A stretch of 21,936 bases of DNA from an uncultured Bacilli bacterium (GTDB lineage Bacteria > Bacillota_I > Bacilli_A > RF39 > UBA660): the NCBI GenBank assembly GCA_947586295.1, contig CANPXQ010000002.1, positions 1 through 21,936 on the forward strand, written 5' to 3'. Positions 1-8,006 of this stretch are shown in pieces. The position numbers and the translations under genes were made by a program. The notes beneath the pieces were generated by a model. It made no database searches. It was not told the DNA's origin and saw only the letters and a list, made by a program, of their open reading frames with translations. How positions within the stretch are numbered: position 1 is the first letter of the stretch; the number at the start of each line of letters is the position of its first letter.

Positions 1-504
1 AATAGTGGAGGTCCTTTATGTAATGCTAATGGCCAAGTAATTGGCATTAATTCCTTAAAACTTGTTAGTGATGAGGTAGAAGGTATGGGCTTTGCTATTC
101 CTATTGAAAATGCTATGAGTACGGCTGATGGTATAATTTCGGGACATCCTAAAGTTACTCCTTATATAGGGGTATCAATGGTTAACATTCGCGATGTTAT
201 GAGTTTAAGTAATTTTAGTTATCGTAATTACTATATGCTATTTGCTGAAAACGTCGAAAAAGCTAATTTGACTACCGGCGTGGGAGTTGTTGAGGTTACA
301 AAAAATAGTCCTGCTAGTGAAGCTGGTCTAGAAGCTGGAGATATAATTACTAAAATAAATGATGAAAAGATAGAAACTAGAGCTTATTTAAAATATAATT
401 TATATAAATATAATGTTGGTGATGAAATAAAATTAACTTTATATCGTGATGGAAAAGAAAAAGTTGTTAATTTAAAGTTAATAAGTAAAGAAGAAACTAG
501 TTAG
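1..504 (+). CDS. HtrA/DegP-type trypsin-like serine protease with PDZ domain (5' partial)
   Basis: The frame is open from the first base, so the gene begins upstream of the window; 167 residues are visible. They start inside the nucleophile motif NSGGPL (Ser is the second visible residue) and run into IGINSL and GMGFAIPIE, the typical end of the trypsin-like protease domain of HtrA/DegP. From about residue 95 comes one PDZ domain (GVGVVEVTKNSPASEAGLEAGD followed by I-I-T-K-I-N-D), which in this family binds exposed C-termini of misfolded substrates. HtrA proteins degrade damaged proteins at or outside the cytoplasmic membrane; the N-terminal anchor and the His and Asp of the triad lie outside the window. 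The gene ends in a strong terminator and faces the femX-like gene. Which paralogue it is (HtrA, HtrB, YyxA) cannot be decided. Confidence 0.9.
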   Translation, partial: NSGGPLCNANGQVIGINSLKLVSDEVEGMGFAIPIENAMSTADGIISGHPKVTPYIGVSMVNIRDVMSLSNFSYRNYYMLFAENVEKANLTTGVGVVEVTKNSPASEAGLEAGDIITKINDEKIETRAYLKYNLYKYNVGDEIKLTLYRDGKEKVVNLKLISKEETS

Positions 505-524
505 AATTTTTAACTAGTTTTTTA
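494..524 (+). terminator. Intrinsic terminator of the htrA-like gene, possibly bidirectional
   Basis: A perfect 10-bp stem (AAACTAGTTA at 494-503, TAACTAGTTT at 511-520) with a 7-nt loop is followed by T residues. The left arm contains the stop codon region of the protease gene. On the minus strand the same stem is followed by TTTCTTCTTT, so it may also end the femX-like transcript coming the other way. Confidence 0.8.
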
Positions 525-540
525 TATATAAAAAAAAAAT

Positions 541-1767
541 CTAATCTTTATTAAATTCTTTAGCTAAACGACCACTTTTATTTAATAGTTCATACTTTAT
601 ATGGTCAATTGGTAGATCAAATTCGCCAATGTATTCATAAATATCGGCTTTAAATCCTTTTTTAAAACGTGTTAAGCCATAATATAGGCTATCTTTATTA
701 AAATTACCACTTACTCCATTTAATTCCGCATATTTATAACTATCTTTATAGTACTCTAAAATAGAATGATATAAAAAATAATTAGGTGCAAAGTTTTTAT
801 ATTGTGGATCAAATCCAGATATATCTATTTTAATTCGATTATCATATTTTATAACCAAAGCCCCAGCAATATATTTTTTTTCATCACTATTTACTTTTTT
901 TGTTGCTTCACTTATTTCATTTTTATAAGTTAAGAGAAGTTTATCTGAATTCATTTTTCTATTTATTAATTTATCTTTATAATTAATAGCTATCTTATCA
1001 CTTAAAATACCATTATTGTTAAGTTCTTTTTCATAAAAGAATTGACTATTAAGTAAATATTTTTTATAATCTATGCTTACTAAAAATAAATCAATAGCAT
1101 CATTTTGATTAAAAATATTAAATTTGTCTTTATAATAAAAATTGTCTTTAGTTACTTTTTCATTAATTAGTTCATAGAAAATATCTATTCCAAAAGTATC
1201 GGCTTTTTCTAAAACTAATCCTTTTCTAATTCCTTTGTTTATTTTATTACGAGTATTTTTATTTACATTATTAATATTGTAATTTTGTAAAGGTAATACG
1301 CTCATAAAACGAGGTAACATTGCTTCAAAATATAAATTATTTTTTAATTTTTTATAACCACATGTAATTAGATTATTTATGATATGATAATTAGTATTAT
1401 ATTCAATGTTATTTGTTTTATTATTTAGCTTTCCAATTGCGATTTCGGGATTTATTTTTATAAAAGCATAACCTTTGCTAGCGTAATATGCTCTTAATTG
1501 TTCCGTAAAATGTTTTAAAAATGGTAAGTTAGTATAATCAATTAAAAAACCCCGAGGAGCATAACCATAATAAATATTTTTAATTTTTTTAGATAAAATT
1601 AAAGAAGCGGCCATAATAGATGAATTATCACAATAACCAATAAATTCATATTCATATCCTTGTTCAGCTTGTAATTTAGCATAGTCTAAAGTTTGATAAT
1701 AGTTTCTTAAAGGATGGTCTTTTAAAAAAAGAGCAAATTCATCTAATGAAAGAACACGTATATTCAT
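541..1767 (-). CDS. FemABX-type aminoacyltransferase (peptidoglycan interpeptide bridge)
   Basis: A 408-residue protein of the FemA/FemB/FemX/MurM family. These enzymes use aminoacyl-tRNA to add amino acids to the side chain of lipid II or peptidoglycan at the cytoplasmic face of the membrane. Family signs are the N-terminal region with NYYQTLDYAKLQAEQGYEYE, YYGYAPRGFLIDY (about 65-78), FIKINPEI (about 102-109), the NTRNKINKGIRKGLVLEKAD stretch (about 170-190), a lysine- and glutamate-rich helical section at about 250-295 that fits the coiled-coil arm of FemX, and a C-terminal GNAT half with AGALVIKYDNRI, NYFLYHSILEYYKD and GLTRFKKGF near the end. Length matches the family (about 400-420). 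The start ATG is preceded by an in-frame TGA and only a weak SD (AAAGAAAG). It sits alone behind a roughly 120-nt leader. The amino acid transferred cannot be told from sequence. Confidence 0.88.
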   Translation of the reverse strand: MNIRVLSLDEFALFLKDHPLRNYYQTLDYAKLQAEQGYEYEFIGYCDNSSIMAASLILSKKIKNIYYGYAPRGFLIDYTNLPFLKHFTEQLRAYYASKGYAFIKINPEIAIGKLNNKTNNIEYNTNYHIINNLITCGYKKLKNNLYFEAMLPRFMSVLPLQNYNINNVNKNTRNKINKGIRKGLVLEKADTFGIDIFYELINEKVTKDNFYYKDKFNIFNQNDAIDLFLVSIDYKKYLLNSQFFYEKELNNNGILSDKIAINYKDKLINRKMNSDKLLLTYKNEISEATKKVNSDEKKYIAGALVIKYDNRIKIDISGFDPQYKNFAPNYFLYHSILEYYKDSYKYAELNGVSGNFNKDSLYYGLTRFKKGFKADIYEYIGEFDLPIDHIKYELLNKSGRLAKEFNKD

Positions 1768-1890
1768 ACTTTCTTTATAGATAATATATAATCAGTTACA
1801 AGAGAGTATTGTATTTTTTCCTGAAAAATATATTATCAATTCTCCTTTTATTTTTCTCTCTAAATGTCTAGGTTTAATAAATCCCTAGGG
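1768..1890 (-). promoter_or_regulatory. Structured 5' leader of the femX-like gene
   Basis: From the predicted start site near 1889 to the ATG at 1767 the minus-strand RNA would be about 120 nt, longer than most leaders here. It can form CTAGG/CCTAG early, then AGAGAG (about 1861-1856) with CTCTCT (about 1806-1801), enclosing AAAAATA/TATTTTT. The inner loop displays an AAAAGGAG Shine-Dalgarno match (1849-1842) about 75 nt upstream of the gene. No T-box sequence was seen. A regulatory role is inferred only. Confidence 0.4.
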
Positions 1891-1895
1891 GTAGT

Positions 1896-1925
1896 ATTAT
1901 AACATAATCTGAAATATTTTTTCAA
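1896..1925 (-). promoter_or_regulatory. Promoter of the femX-like gene
   Basis: On the minus strand TTGAAA (1925-1920) and TATAAT (1901-1896) are 18 bp apart. It is divergent from the promoter at 1946-1974, and the two -35 boxes lie 20 bp apart. Confidence 0.65.
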
Positions 1926-1945
1926 TATAAAAAAGTTAAAAGGAA

Positions 1946-1974
1946 TTGAAAAATATTTTATTTCAAGATATAAT
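1946..1974 (+). promoter_or_regulatory. Promoter of the DUF308 gene
   Basis: TTGAAA (1946-1951) and a perfect TATAAT (1969-1974) with 17 bp between them. The SD AGGAG (1980-1984) follows at once, so the leader is very short. Confidence 0.75.
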
Positions 1975-1994
1975 TTAAGAGGAGAGTGATTTTG

Positions 1995-2579
1995 ATGGCG
2001 AGAACCCCATTTAAAAAAAGTATAAAAAATAAATATAAAAACTTTGTTAATTATTCTTATCTTATGGCAATTGGAACTTTTTTGTTAGGTGTACTTTTAT
2101 TATTTTTGACTGATATAACAACTAAAGTTATCGGTGTTGTAGTTGGATTTAGTTGCCTAGCGAGTGGCGCGTGCTCTTTATATAATTATTTTAAAAGAGA
2201 TGGCGCTAAACTATTTGAATTGAGCATATTTTTTGCCGGAATATATTTTTTATTAGGTTTATTATTAATATTTTATCCTTATCGAGCAATGAGTTTTTTA
2301 ATGATTTGTATGGGTATTTATTTAATTATTAAAGGATTACTTAAAGTTAATTATGGGTTATGGTTTAAAAAGGGTAATGAAGATTGTTGGCTCGTAACTT
2401 TAGCGACTGGAATTCTTTATGTTATTATTGGAATATTGGTAATGTTTAATCCATTTAAAGCTGGATTTACACTAAATCAAATAGTGGGAGCATTTATGAT
2501 GATTACCGGTGTTTTAGATTTTCAAAATACTTTTATGTTCAAAAAAAGAACAAATGAAATTATGGATATTTTCTGGTAG
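1995..2579 (+). CDS. DUF308/HdeD-like multi-pass membrane protein
   Basis: About 194 residues with a basic N-terminus and six hydrophobic segments arranged as three helical pairs (about 22-40, 44-62, 71-90, 96-115, 130-150 and 155-175). Repeated short glycine-containing motifs (FLLGVLLLFLTD, FLLGLLLIFYPY, YVIIGILVMFNPF) at the ends of alternate helices are characteristic of the DUF308 (HdeD-like) family, whose molecular function is not settled; E. coli HdeD is tied to acid resistance. The ATG at 1995 is chosen because AGGAG at 1980-1984 leaves 10 nt; a TTG at 1992 is an alternative, while GTG at 1986 is too close. It has its own promoter and a short hairpin at its stop codon, with enolase next. 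Confidence 0.75.
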   Translation: MARTPFKKSIKNKYKNFVNYSYLMAIGTFLLGVLLLFLTDITTKVIGVVVGFSCLASGACSLYNYFKRDGAKLFELSIFFAGIYFLLGLLLIFYPYRAMSFLMICMGIYLIIKGLLKVNYGLWFKKGNEDCWLVTLATGILYVIIGILVMFNPFKAGFTLNQIVGAFMMITGVLDFQNTFMFKKRTNEIMDIFW

Positions 2580-2596
2580 TGTAAACTACCTTTTTT
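2575..2596 (+). terminator. Short terminator or attenuator between the DUF308 gene and eno
   Basis: GGTAGT (2575-2580), loop GTAA and ACTACC (2585-2590) form a perfect 6-bp stem closed by a GNRA-type tetraloop, followed by six T. The stop codon TAG is inside the left arm. No clear separate promoter lies between it and the eno SD, so partial read-through may feed eno. Confidence 0.6.
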
Positions 2597-2619
2597 AAAA
2601 TAAAAAGGAGTGATTAATA

Positions 2620-3852
2620 GTGAAAATAGTTGATATATTAGCTCGAGAAATTTTAGATAGTAGAGGTAATCCTACTATTGAAGTTGATATGATTTTAGAA
2701 AATGGTATTAAAGGAACGGCGAGCGTTCCTAGTGGGGCTTCAACTGGTAGTAGAGAAGCTTTAGAATTACGAGATAACGATAAAAGTCGGTATGGAGGTA
2801 AGGGCGTTTTAAAGGCAATAGAAAATGTATTAAATATCATAAAACCAGCATTAGTTGGTAAACAAATAAATCAAAGTGAAGTAGATAAAACGTTAATCGA
2901 ATTAGATGGTACTTTTAATAAGTCTAAATTGGGAGCAAATGCCACGTTAGCGGTTTCTTTGGCTTCTTTAAAGTGCTTAGCTTTAATGAATAATCAAGAA
3001 TTATATGCTTATATTGCCAGTGGTAAAGTTTCTTTACCAATACCAATGGTTAATATTTTAAATGGGGGTAAACACGCGGCCAATAATTTGGATATTCAAG
3101 AATTTATGATTATCCCTACAATGAAGGGAATGCAAAAACGTGTTCAAGCAGCTGCGGAAACTTTTCAAGCCTTAAAAAGTATTTTAGAAGATAAACATAT
3201 TAATGTTGGAGTAGGAGATGAAGGGGGATTTGCTCCAAGTTTAGAAAATAATGAAGAGGCTTTTATCTTACTTATGGAAGCGATTAAAAAGGCTGGATAT
3301 ATTCCTGGTAAAGATATATTTTTAGGAATAGATGCGGCCGCAAGTGAATTTTATAATAAAGAGATGCAAACTTATAGTTTTGATGGCAAACAAATTACCA
3401 AAGAACAATTAACAAATTATTATTTAGATATGGTCAATAAATATCCTTTAATAAGTATTGAAGATCCTTTTTTTGAAGATGATTTTTCAGCCTTGGCTAA
3501 TTTAACTAAGTTATTAGCTAATAAAATAATGTTAGTTGGCGATGATTATTTTGTTACTAATGAAAAATATTTGACAAAAGGAATTGAAATGCAAGCGGGA
3601 AATGCCATATTATTAAAAGCTAATCAAATTGGTACAGTAAGTGAAATGATAAAAACAATTTTGGTTGCTAAAAAGAATAATTATCGAACTATTATATCGC
3701 ATCGTAGTGGAGAAACATTAGATACATTTATTGCGGATTTTGCTGTAGGATTAAATATCCCATTTATTAAAACGGGATCTATGAGCCGGGGGGAAAGAAT
3801 TGCTAAATATAATCGTTTAATGAAAATAGAAGAAGACCTTTTAAATAAATAG
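2620..3852 (+). CDS. eno: Enolase (phosphopyruvate hydratase)
   Basis: A 410-residue enolase that interconverts 2-phosphoglycerate and phosphoenolpyruvate in glycolysis; cytoplasmic and Mg-dependent. The N-terminal domain begins with IVDILAREILDSRGNPTIEV and carries the SGASTGSREALELRD loop. The barrel keeps NGGKHA (His152), QEFM (Glu161), GDEGGFAP (general acid/base Glu201), metal ligands in GIDAAASEFY, SIEDPF and VGDDYF, LLKANQIG (Lys333), SHRSGET and IKTG (Lys384). All catalytic residues are present, but it is about 20 residues shorter than usual bacterial enolases and several loops are unusual: IEDPFFEDD where bacteria mostly have IEDG, GGKHAANN, GETLDT and GDDYF. It starts with GTG, 9 nt after AAGGAG. 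A moonlighting surface role cannot be judged. Confidence 0.96.
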   Translation: MKIVDILAREILDSRGNPTIEVDMILENGIKGTASVPSGASTGSREALELRDNDKSRYGGKGVLKAIENVLNIIKPALVGKQINQSEVDKTLIELDGTFNKSKLGANATLAVSLASLKCLALMNNQELYAYIASGKVSLPIPMVNILNGGKHAANNLDIQEFMIIPTMKGMQKRVQAAAETFQALKSILEDKHINVGVGDEGGFAPSLENNEEAFILLMEAIKKAGYIPGKDIFLGIDAAASEFYNKEMQTYSFDGKQITKEQLTNYYLDMVNKYPLISIEDPFFEDDFSALANLTKLLANKIMLVGDDYFVTNEKYLTKGIEMQAGNAILLKANQIGTVSEMIKTILVAKKNNYRTIISHRSGETLDTFIADFAVGLNIPFIKTGSMSRGERIAKYNRLMKIEEDLLNK

Positions 3853-3896
3853 TAATAATTATAATTTTTATAGCCATAATAAAAATGGTGATGAAA

Positions 3897-4325
3897 ATGG
3901 CAGAAAATATAAATGCTTTAGATGAAATTAATAAAGGATCAACTATGGGTATAGATGCTATATCAATGATTATCGATAAAGTAGAGGATAAAAAATTAAA
4001 AAAAATATTAGAACAATTTAAAAGTAAATATGAAGATATTTCTTTAAAGATTACGAGATTATATCCTAAATATGATTCTGGGGATGTGCATAAAACCAAT
4101 ATTGTTAATAAGGTTATGACTGATATGGGAATAGAAATGAAAACTTTTAATGATACAAGTAATTCTAAAATTGCGGAAATATTGTTGCAAGGTGTTAATA
4201 TGGGAATAATTGAAGGTAAAAAAATTTTAAATAAGAAAAAAATAAATACGGAAGTAGAATCTATTGTAAGTGATTATGTTTCGATGCAAGAAGAAATGGT
4301 TGAAGTATTAAAAACTTATTTGTAA
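3897..4325 (+). CDS. Small helical cytoplasmic protein of unknown function
   Basis: About 142 residues, no signal peptide or membrane segment and no cysteines. The sequence looks wholly alpha-helical: MAENINALDEINKGSTMGID, a first long charged helix around DKVEDKKLKKILEQFKSKYE, a middle section with KTNIVNKVMTDMGIEMKTFN, then GVNMGIIEGKKIL and a final acidic helix ending MVEVLKTYL. This layout resembles four-helix, ferritin-like or DUF2383-type bundles, but I see no metal-binding EXXH pattern and do not assign a family. The ATG at 3897 is preferred over those at 3885 and 3891 because GGTGAT lies just upstream at the right distance. It lies 44 nt after eno and ends in its own strong terminator, so it is probably co-transcribed with eno. 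Confidence 0.7.
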   Translation: MAENINALDEINKGSTMGIDAISMIIDKVEDKKLKKILEQFKSKYEDISLKITRLYPKYDSGDVHKTNIVNKVMTDMGIEMKTFNDTSNSKIAEILLQGVNMGIIEGKKILNKKKINTEVESIVSDYVSMQEEMVEVLKTYL

Positions 4326-4331
4326 GAGCTA

Positions 4332-4364
4332 GAATTTATCAAATATTTGATAAATTCTTTTTTT
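4332..4364 (+). terminator. Intrinsic terminator of the eno operon
   Basis: A perfect palindrome GAATTTATCAAAT/ATTTGATAAATTC (4332-4357) is followed by seven T (4358-4364). It separates the eno transcript from the PFOR gene. Confidence 0.85.
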
Positions 4365-4369
4365 AATTA

Positions 4370-4378
4370 TGTTATAAT
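4370..4378 (+). promoter_or_regulatory. Extended -10 promoter of the PFOR gene
   Basis: TG-T-TATAAT at 4370-4378 is an extended -10 element directly after the T-tract of the preceding terminator. The nearest -35-like TTGATA (4347-4352) is inside the terminator palindrome and 20 bp away, too far to be certain. Confidence 0.55.
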
Positions 4379-4404
4379 TATTTATATAGAGGATGTGTTT
4401 AAAA

Positions 4405-7400
4405 ATGCAAAAAATTGTTGATGGAAATACAGCGTGTAGTAGAATTAGTTATTTATTTAGTGAAGTTTGTAGTATATACCCTATTACTCCTTCATCACCT
4501 ATGGCTTCTAATATTGATGCACTTTCTAATAGTGGACTATTAAATTTATTTAATGATGTTCCTCGAATAATTGAAATGCAATCGGAAGCAGGGGCTGCTG
4601 GGGCATTTCACGGCGCTCTTTTAAGTGGTAGTTTAGCATCTACATATACGGCTAGTCAAGGTCTTTTACTAATGATACCTAATATGTATAAAATAGCTGG
4701 GGAAATGCTGCCGGGGGTTATTCATGTGGCTTCACGAAGTCTAGCGACTCACGCCTTATCAATTTTTGGTGATCATCAAGATATTTATGCAACTAGAGCA
4801 ACGGGATTTTGTATCTTAAGTTCTTGTAATGTTAATGATTGTCAAAATTTGGCTGCAGTTGCTCATTTGGCAGCTATTAAAGGTAGTTTACCATTTTTAC
4901 ATTTTTTCGATGGTTTTAGAACTAGTCATGAATTAAATACTATTGAAGAATTAAAAGACGAAGATTTACTAAAATTGGTTGATAAAGAAGCCTTAGATAA
5001 TTATAAAAAACGGTGCTTAAATGTCGGCTGTAAAGTTCAATATGGAATGAATGAAAATGAAGATATTTATTTTGGCGTAATGGAATCTCGAAATAAATAT
5101 TATGATGCGATTCCAGATATTGTAATGGATTATATGCGTAAAATAAATGAATTAACAAATTCTTCTTATCGCCCTTTTAATTATTATGGCGATCCTTCTG
5201 CGGAAAATGTTATTGTGGCTATGGGCAGTGTGTGTGATACGATTAAATTAGTAGTAGATAAGTTAGAAAATGTCGGTTTAATTACAGTTCACTTATATCG
5301 CCCTTTTAGTTCTAAATATTTAAAAGATGTTTTACCAAAAACAGTTAAAAATATTGCGGTTTTAGACCGAACAAAAGAGTCAGGAAGTATTGGAGAACCT
5401 TTATATTTAGATGTTTGTGCGGCTTTAAAGGAAGAAAATATAAATATTGTGGGTGGAAGATATGGTCTATCAAGTAAAAATACAACTCCTGCAGATATAT
5501 ATAGTGTTTATACAATGTTAAAGACAAATTTGCGGAATAATTTTACAATTGGAATTAATGATGATGTGACTAATTTAAGTTTACCAGCTTCTAATTTTTT
5601 AGTTAATTTGGATGCTCAAGAAATAAAGATTTATGGATTTGGTTCCGATGGAATGGTAAGTGCTAGTAAGGAAATTTTAAAAATAGTTAATGAAAATTTA
5701 AATAAATATGTTCAAGGATATTTTGAATATGATTCTAAAAAAAGTGGTGGAGTTACGGTTGCAAATCTTCGCATTGCTGATAAACCAATTAATGCGCCAT
5801 TTTATGTAACGGAACCCGAAATAGTAGTTGTTACTAAAGATATTTATTTTCGGAAATTTGATATATTAAATGATATAAAAGAAAAGGGAACATTAATAAT
5901 TTCTTCTATAAAAAATGCTTTAGAATTAAATGAGCTTTTACCTAATTATGTTAAAAAAATTATATTAGATAAAAAAATTAAAGTTTATTATATTAATGCT
6001 GAAGATATTGCTTTATCGGTTGGTTTATCTGGTAAGATAAATAAGATAATGGAAACTGTTATTTTATCCCTTTTAGGTATTGATAATAGTGTAGAATTAA
6101 TTACAGAACGGATAAAAAAAGAATTTACTACAAAGGGAAACGATGTTGTAAATAGTAACATAGAATCTATAAATAAAGCGTTAGATAATTTAAAAATATT
6201 AGAAATAGATGATGTTTTAGATAAAGAAGATATAGTTAAAGAAAATAGTATAATTGCTAAAATAAATGCACGAAAAGGAGGTAGTATTCCTCTTAGTCAG
6301 TTATTACCATTAGCAAATGGTGCTTTTCCAAATAATTTAACTATCGATGAAAAAAGAAACATTTCGAATGTAGTTCCTAAATGGATACCTGAAAATTGTA
6401 TTGAATGTGGGATGTGTTCTTTAGCGTGCCCGCATGCTGTTATAAGGCCTGTAATTGATGAAAATAATAAATTATTAATAAAAGTAAGTGAAAAGGATTG
6501 TACGGGTTGTGGTGTATGTGCAAATGTTTGTCCAGGTAAAAAAGGCAATAAAGCTTTAGAAATGATTAAAAAAGATGTTAAAAGTGATTTTACATTTTCG
6601 AAAGAATTTATCACTAATCCATTTAATAAATTTACGATCAAAGGTAGTCAATTAGAAAAACCTTTATTTGCTTTTTCAGGAGCTTGTGCTGGTTGTGGAG
6701 AAACGCCGTATATAAAATTATTAACGCAATTATTTGGCTCTAAATTGGTTATAGCTAATGCTACAGGATGTTCAAGTATTTATGGGGGAAGTGTTCCTTC
6801 AACACCATATGATTTACCTTGGGCTAATTCTTTATTTGAAGATAATGCGGAATTTGCTTTGGGTATTCATTTATCATACAAACAAAAAAGAGAAAGAATT
6901 GGGAAAATAATGCAAAATTCATTAGAAGCAGTAGATCCTTCAACAAAAAGTTTATATCAAAAGTTCCTAGATAATTTTGATGATCCCGAAATTACTAAAG
7001 ATGTTGCTATAGAATTACAAAGTAAAATGATTCCTAAGGAATTAAAAGATTTATTAAGTTATTTTCCCGCCCGATCTGTGTGGGCAATTGGCGGCGATGG
7101 CTGGGCTTATGATATTGGCTACGGAGGTCTTGATCACGTATTACATAGTAATGAAAATATTAAAGTTTTAGTTCTTGATACGGAAGTATATTCTAATACC
7201 GGTGGTCAAGCTAGTAAAGCAACTAATTTAGGTGCTGTAGCTGAATTCGCTAATTTTGGTAAGAAAACTTTAAAAAAGGATTTATTTAGATTAGCCACAG
7301 CTATTCCTAATTGCTATGTTGCTTCCATTTCACTTGGAGCTAATATGATGCAAGCTATCAAAGCCTTTGAAGAAGCAGATAAACATCAAGGTCCCGCTAT

Positions 7401-7698
7401 TATAATTGCTTATGCTACTTGTGTGGAACACGGCATTAAAAAAGGAATGGGTTGTAGTATGGCTGAACAAAAATTGGCGGTAGCTTGTGGATATCAATTA
7501 TTAATGCGCTATGATGGCGAAAAATTAACTTTAGATAGTCCCGAACCTAATTTTGATTTATATGAAGAATTTTTAAATAATGAGGTTCGCTTTAATGCTT
7601 TAAAAATAAAAGATCCTAATTTAGCTCAACAAATTTTAAATAGCCAAAAAGAAAACGCTATAAAGCGCTATAATTATTATAAAAATATTTTTAAGTAA
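4405..7698 (+). CDS. nifJ: Pyruvate:ferredoxin (flavodoxin) oxidoreductase, single-chain
   Basis: About 1097 residues. The enzyme oxidises pyruvate with CoA to acetyl-CoA and CO2 and passes electrons to ferredoxin or flavodoxin. All domains are fused in the usual order: pyruvate-binding domain I with YPITPSSPM (25-33), domain II to about 390, the gamma/CoA-type domain (GFGSDGMVSASKEIL then SGGVTVANLRI), a two-cluster ferredoxin domain with CxxCxxCxxxC at 665-675 and again at 699-709, and the thiamine-diphosphate domain with GDGWAYD (897-903) and SNTGGQ. The proximal [4Fe-4S] ligands are all there: Cys761, Cys764, Cys789 and Cys1006. It is shorter than the usual 1170-1200 residues. Start: the ATG at 4405 gives the standard N-terminus (QKIVDGNTA); an ATG at 4393 lies in the SD itself. 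It implies an anaerobic, ferredoxin-based metabolism. Confidence 0.96.
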   Translation: MQKIVDGNTACSRISYLFSEVCSIYPITPSSPMASNIDALSNSGLLNLFNDVPRIIEMQSEAGAAGAFHGALLSGSLASTYTASQGLLLMIPNMYKIAGEMLPGVIHVASRSLATHALSIFGDHQDIYATRATGFCILSSCNVNDCQNLAAVAHLAAIKGSLPFLHFFDGFRTSHELNTIEELKDEDLLKLVDKEALDNYKKRCLNVGCKVQYGMNENEDIYFGVMESRNKYYDAIPDIVMDYMRKINELTNSSYRPFNYYGDPSAENVIVAMGSVCDTIKLVVDKLENVGLITVHLYRPFSSKYLKDVLPKTVKNIAVLDRTKESGSIGEPLYLDVCAALKEENINIVGGRYGLSSKNTTPADIYSVYTMLKTNLRNNFTIGINDDVTNLSLPASNFLVNLDAQEIKIYGFGSDGMVSASKEILKIVNENLNKYVQGYFEYDSKKSGGVTVANLRIADKPINAPFYVTEPEIVVVTKDIYFRKFDILNDIKEKGTLIISSIKNALELNELLPNYVKKIILDKKIKVYYINAEDIALSVGLSGKINKIMETVILSLLGIDNSVELITERIKKEFTTKGNDVVNSNIESINKALDNLKILEIDDVLDKEDIVKENSIIAKINARKGGSIPLSQLLPLANGAFPNNLTIDEKRNISNVVPKWIPENCIECGMCSLACPHAVIRPVIDENNKLLIKVSEKDCTGCGVCANVCPGKKGNKALEMIKKDVKSDFTFSKEFITNPFNKFTIKGSQLEKPLFAFSGACAGCGETPYIKLLTQLFGSKLVIANATGCSSIYGGSVPSTPYDLPWANSLFEDNAEFALGIHLSYKQKRERIGKIMQNSLEAVDPSTKSLYQKFLDNFDDPEITKDVAIELQSKMIPKELKDLLSYFPARSVWAIGGDGWAYDIGYGGLDHVLHSNENIKVLVLDTEVYSNTGGQASKATNLGAVAEFANFGKKTLKKDLFRLATAIPNCYVASISLGANMMQAIKAFEEADKHQGPAIIIAYATCVEHGIKKGMGCSMAEQKLAVACGYQLLMRYDGEKLTLDSPEPNFDLYEEFLNNEVRFNALKIKDPNLAQQILNSQKENAIKRYNYYKNIFK

Positions 7699-7956
7699 TT
7701 ATTGTTGAACTAAAATCTTTTCATTTTCTATTAATATTGATTTTGGATATGGTTTTCTTTCATCAGTTCGACCTAATAAATAATCAATCGATGTATTATA
7801 GTAATCGGCTAAGATTACTATTTTTTCGATAGGTAATATTTGAATACCAATTTCATATTTACTATATTGTTGTTGGGTGGTACGTAATAATTTCGCAATT
7901 TCTTTTTGACTTAAGCCTTTGTCAACGCGTATTTCTTTTAATCTACCTATACTCAT
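7699..7956 (-). CDS. XRE-family HTH transcriptional regulator
   Basis: About 85 residues, almost entirely one helix-turn-helix domain of the XRE/Cro/CI type: RLKEIRVDKGLSQKEIAKLL (5-24), recognition helix TTQQQYSKYE, then ILPIEKIVILADYYNTSIDYLLGRTDER (about 41-68). The short tail has no sensor domain. The ATG at 7956 is chosen over upstream starts because AGGTGAT precedes it by 4 nt; the longer frame would add a poorly conserved N-terminus. Its stop codon abuts the PFOR stop codon. A perfect inverted repeat at 8007-8024 in its upstream region is a likely operator, so self-repression is plausible. Similar small regulators control sporulation, competence or prophage genes; its target cannot be inferred here. 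Confidence 0.88.
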   Translation of the reverse strand: MSIGRLKEIRVDKGLSQKEIAKLLRTTQQQYSKYEIGIQILPIEKIVILADYYNTSIDYLLGRTDERKPYPKSILIENEKILVQQ

Positions 7957-8006
7957 AAAATCACCTAATGTTATTTTCATATAAAAATTGGAAAAAATTA
8001 CCAAAT

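Noticed and set aside
1792..1839. Leader peptide frame (TTG, 15 codons) upstream of the femX-like gene, in frame with it
   Set aside because: The strong SD is only 2 nt from the TTG, too close for use, and no run of regulatory codons is seen.
1768..1900. T-box riboswitch in front of the femX-like gene
   Set aside because: The conserved T-box and AGTA-bulge sequences were looked for on the minus strand and are absent.
2595..2840. Open frame on the minus strand within eno
   Set aside because: Antisense to the conserved N-terminus of enolase, with no SD or recognisable motif.
6297..6641. Open frame on the minus strand within the PFOR gene
   Set aside because: Antisense to the ferredoxin domain; the Cys-rich coding strand explains its composition.
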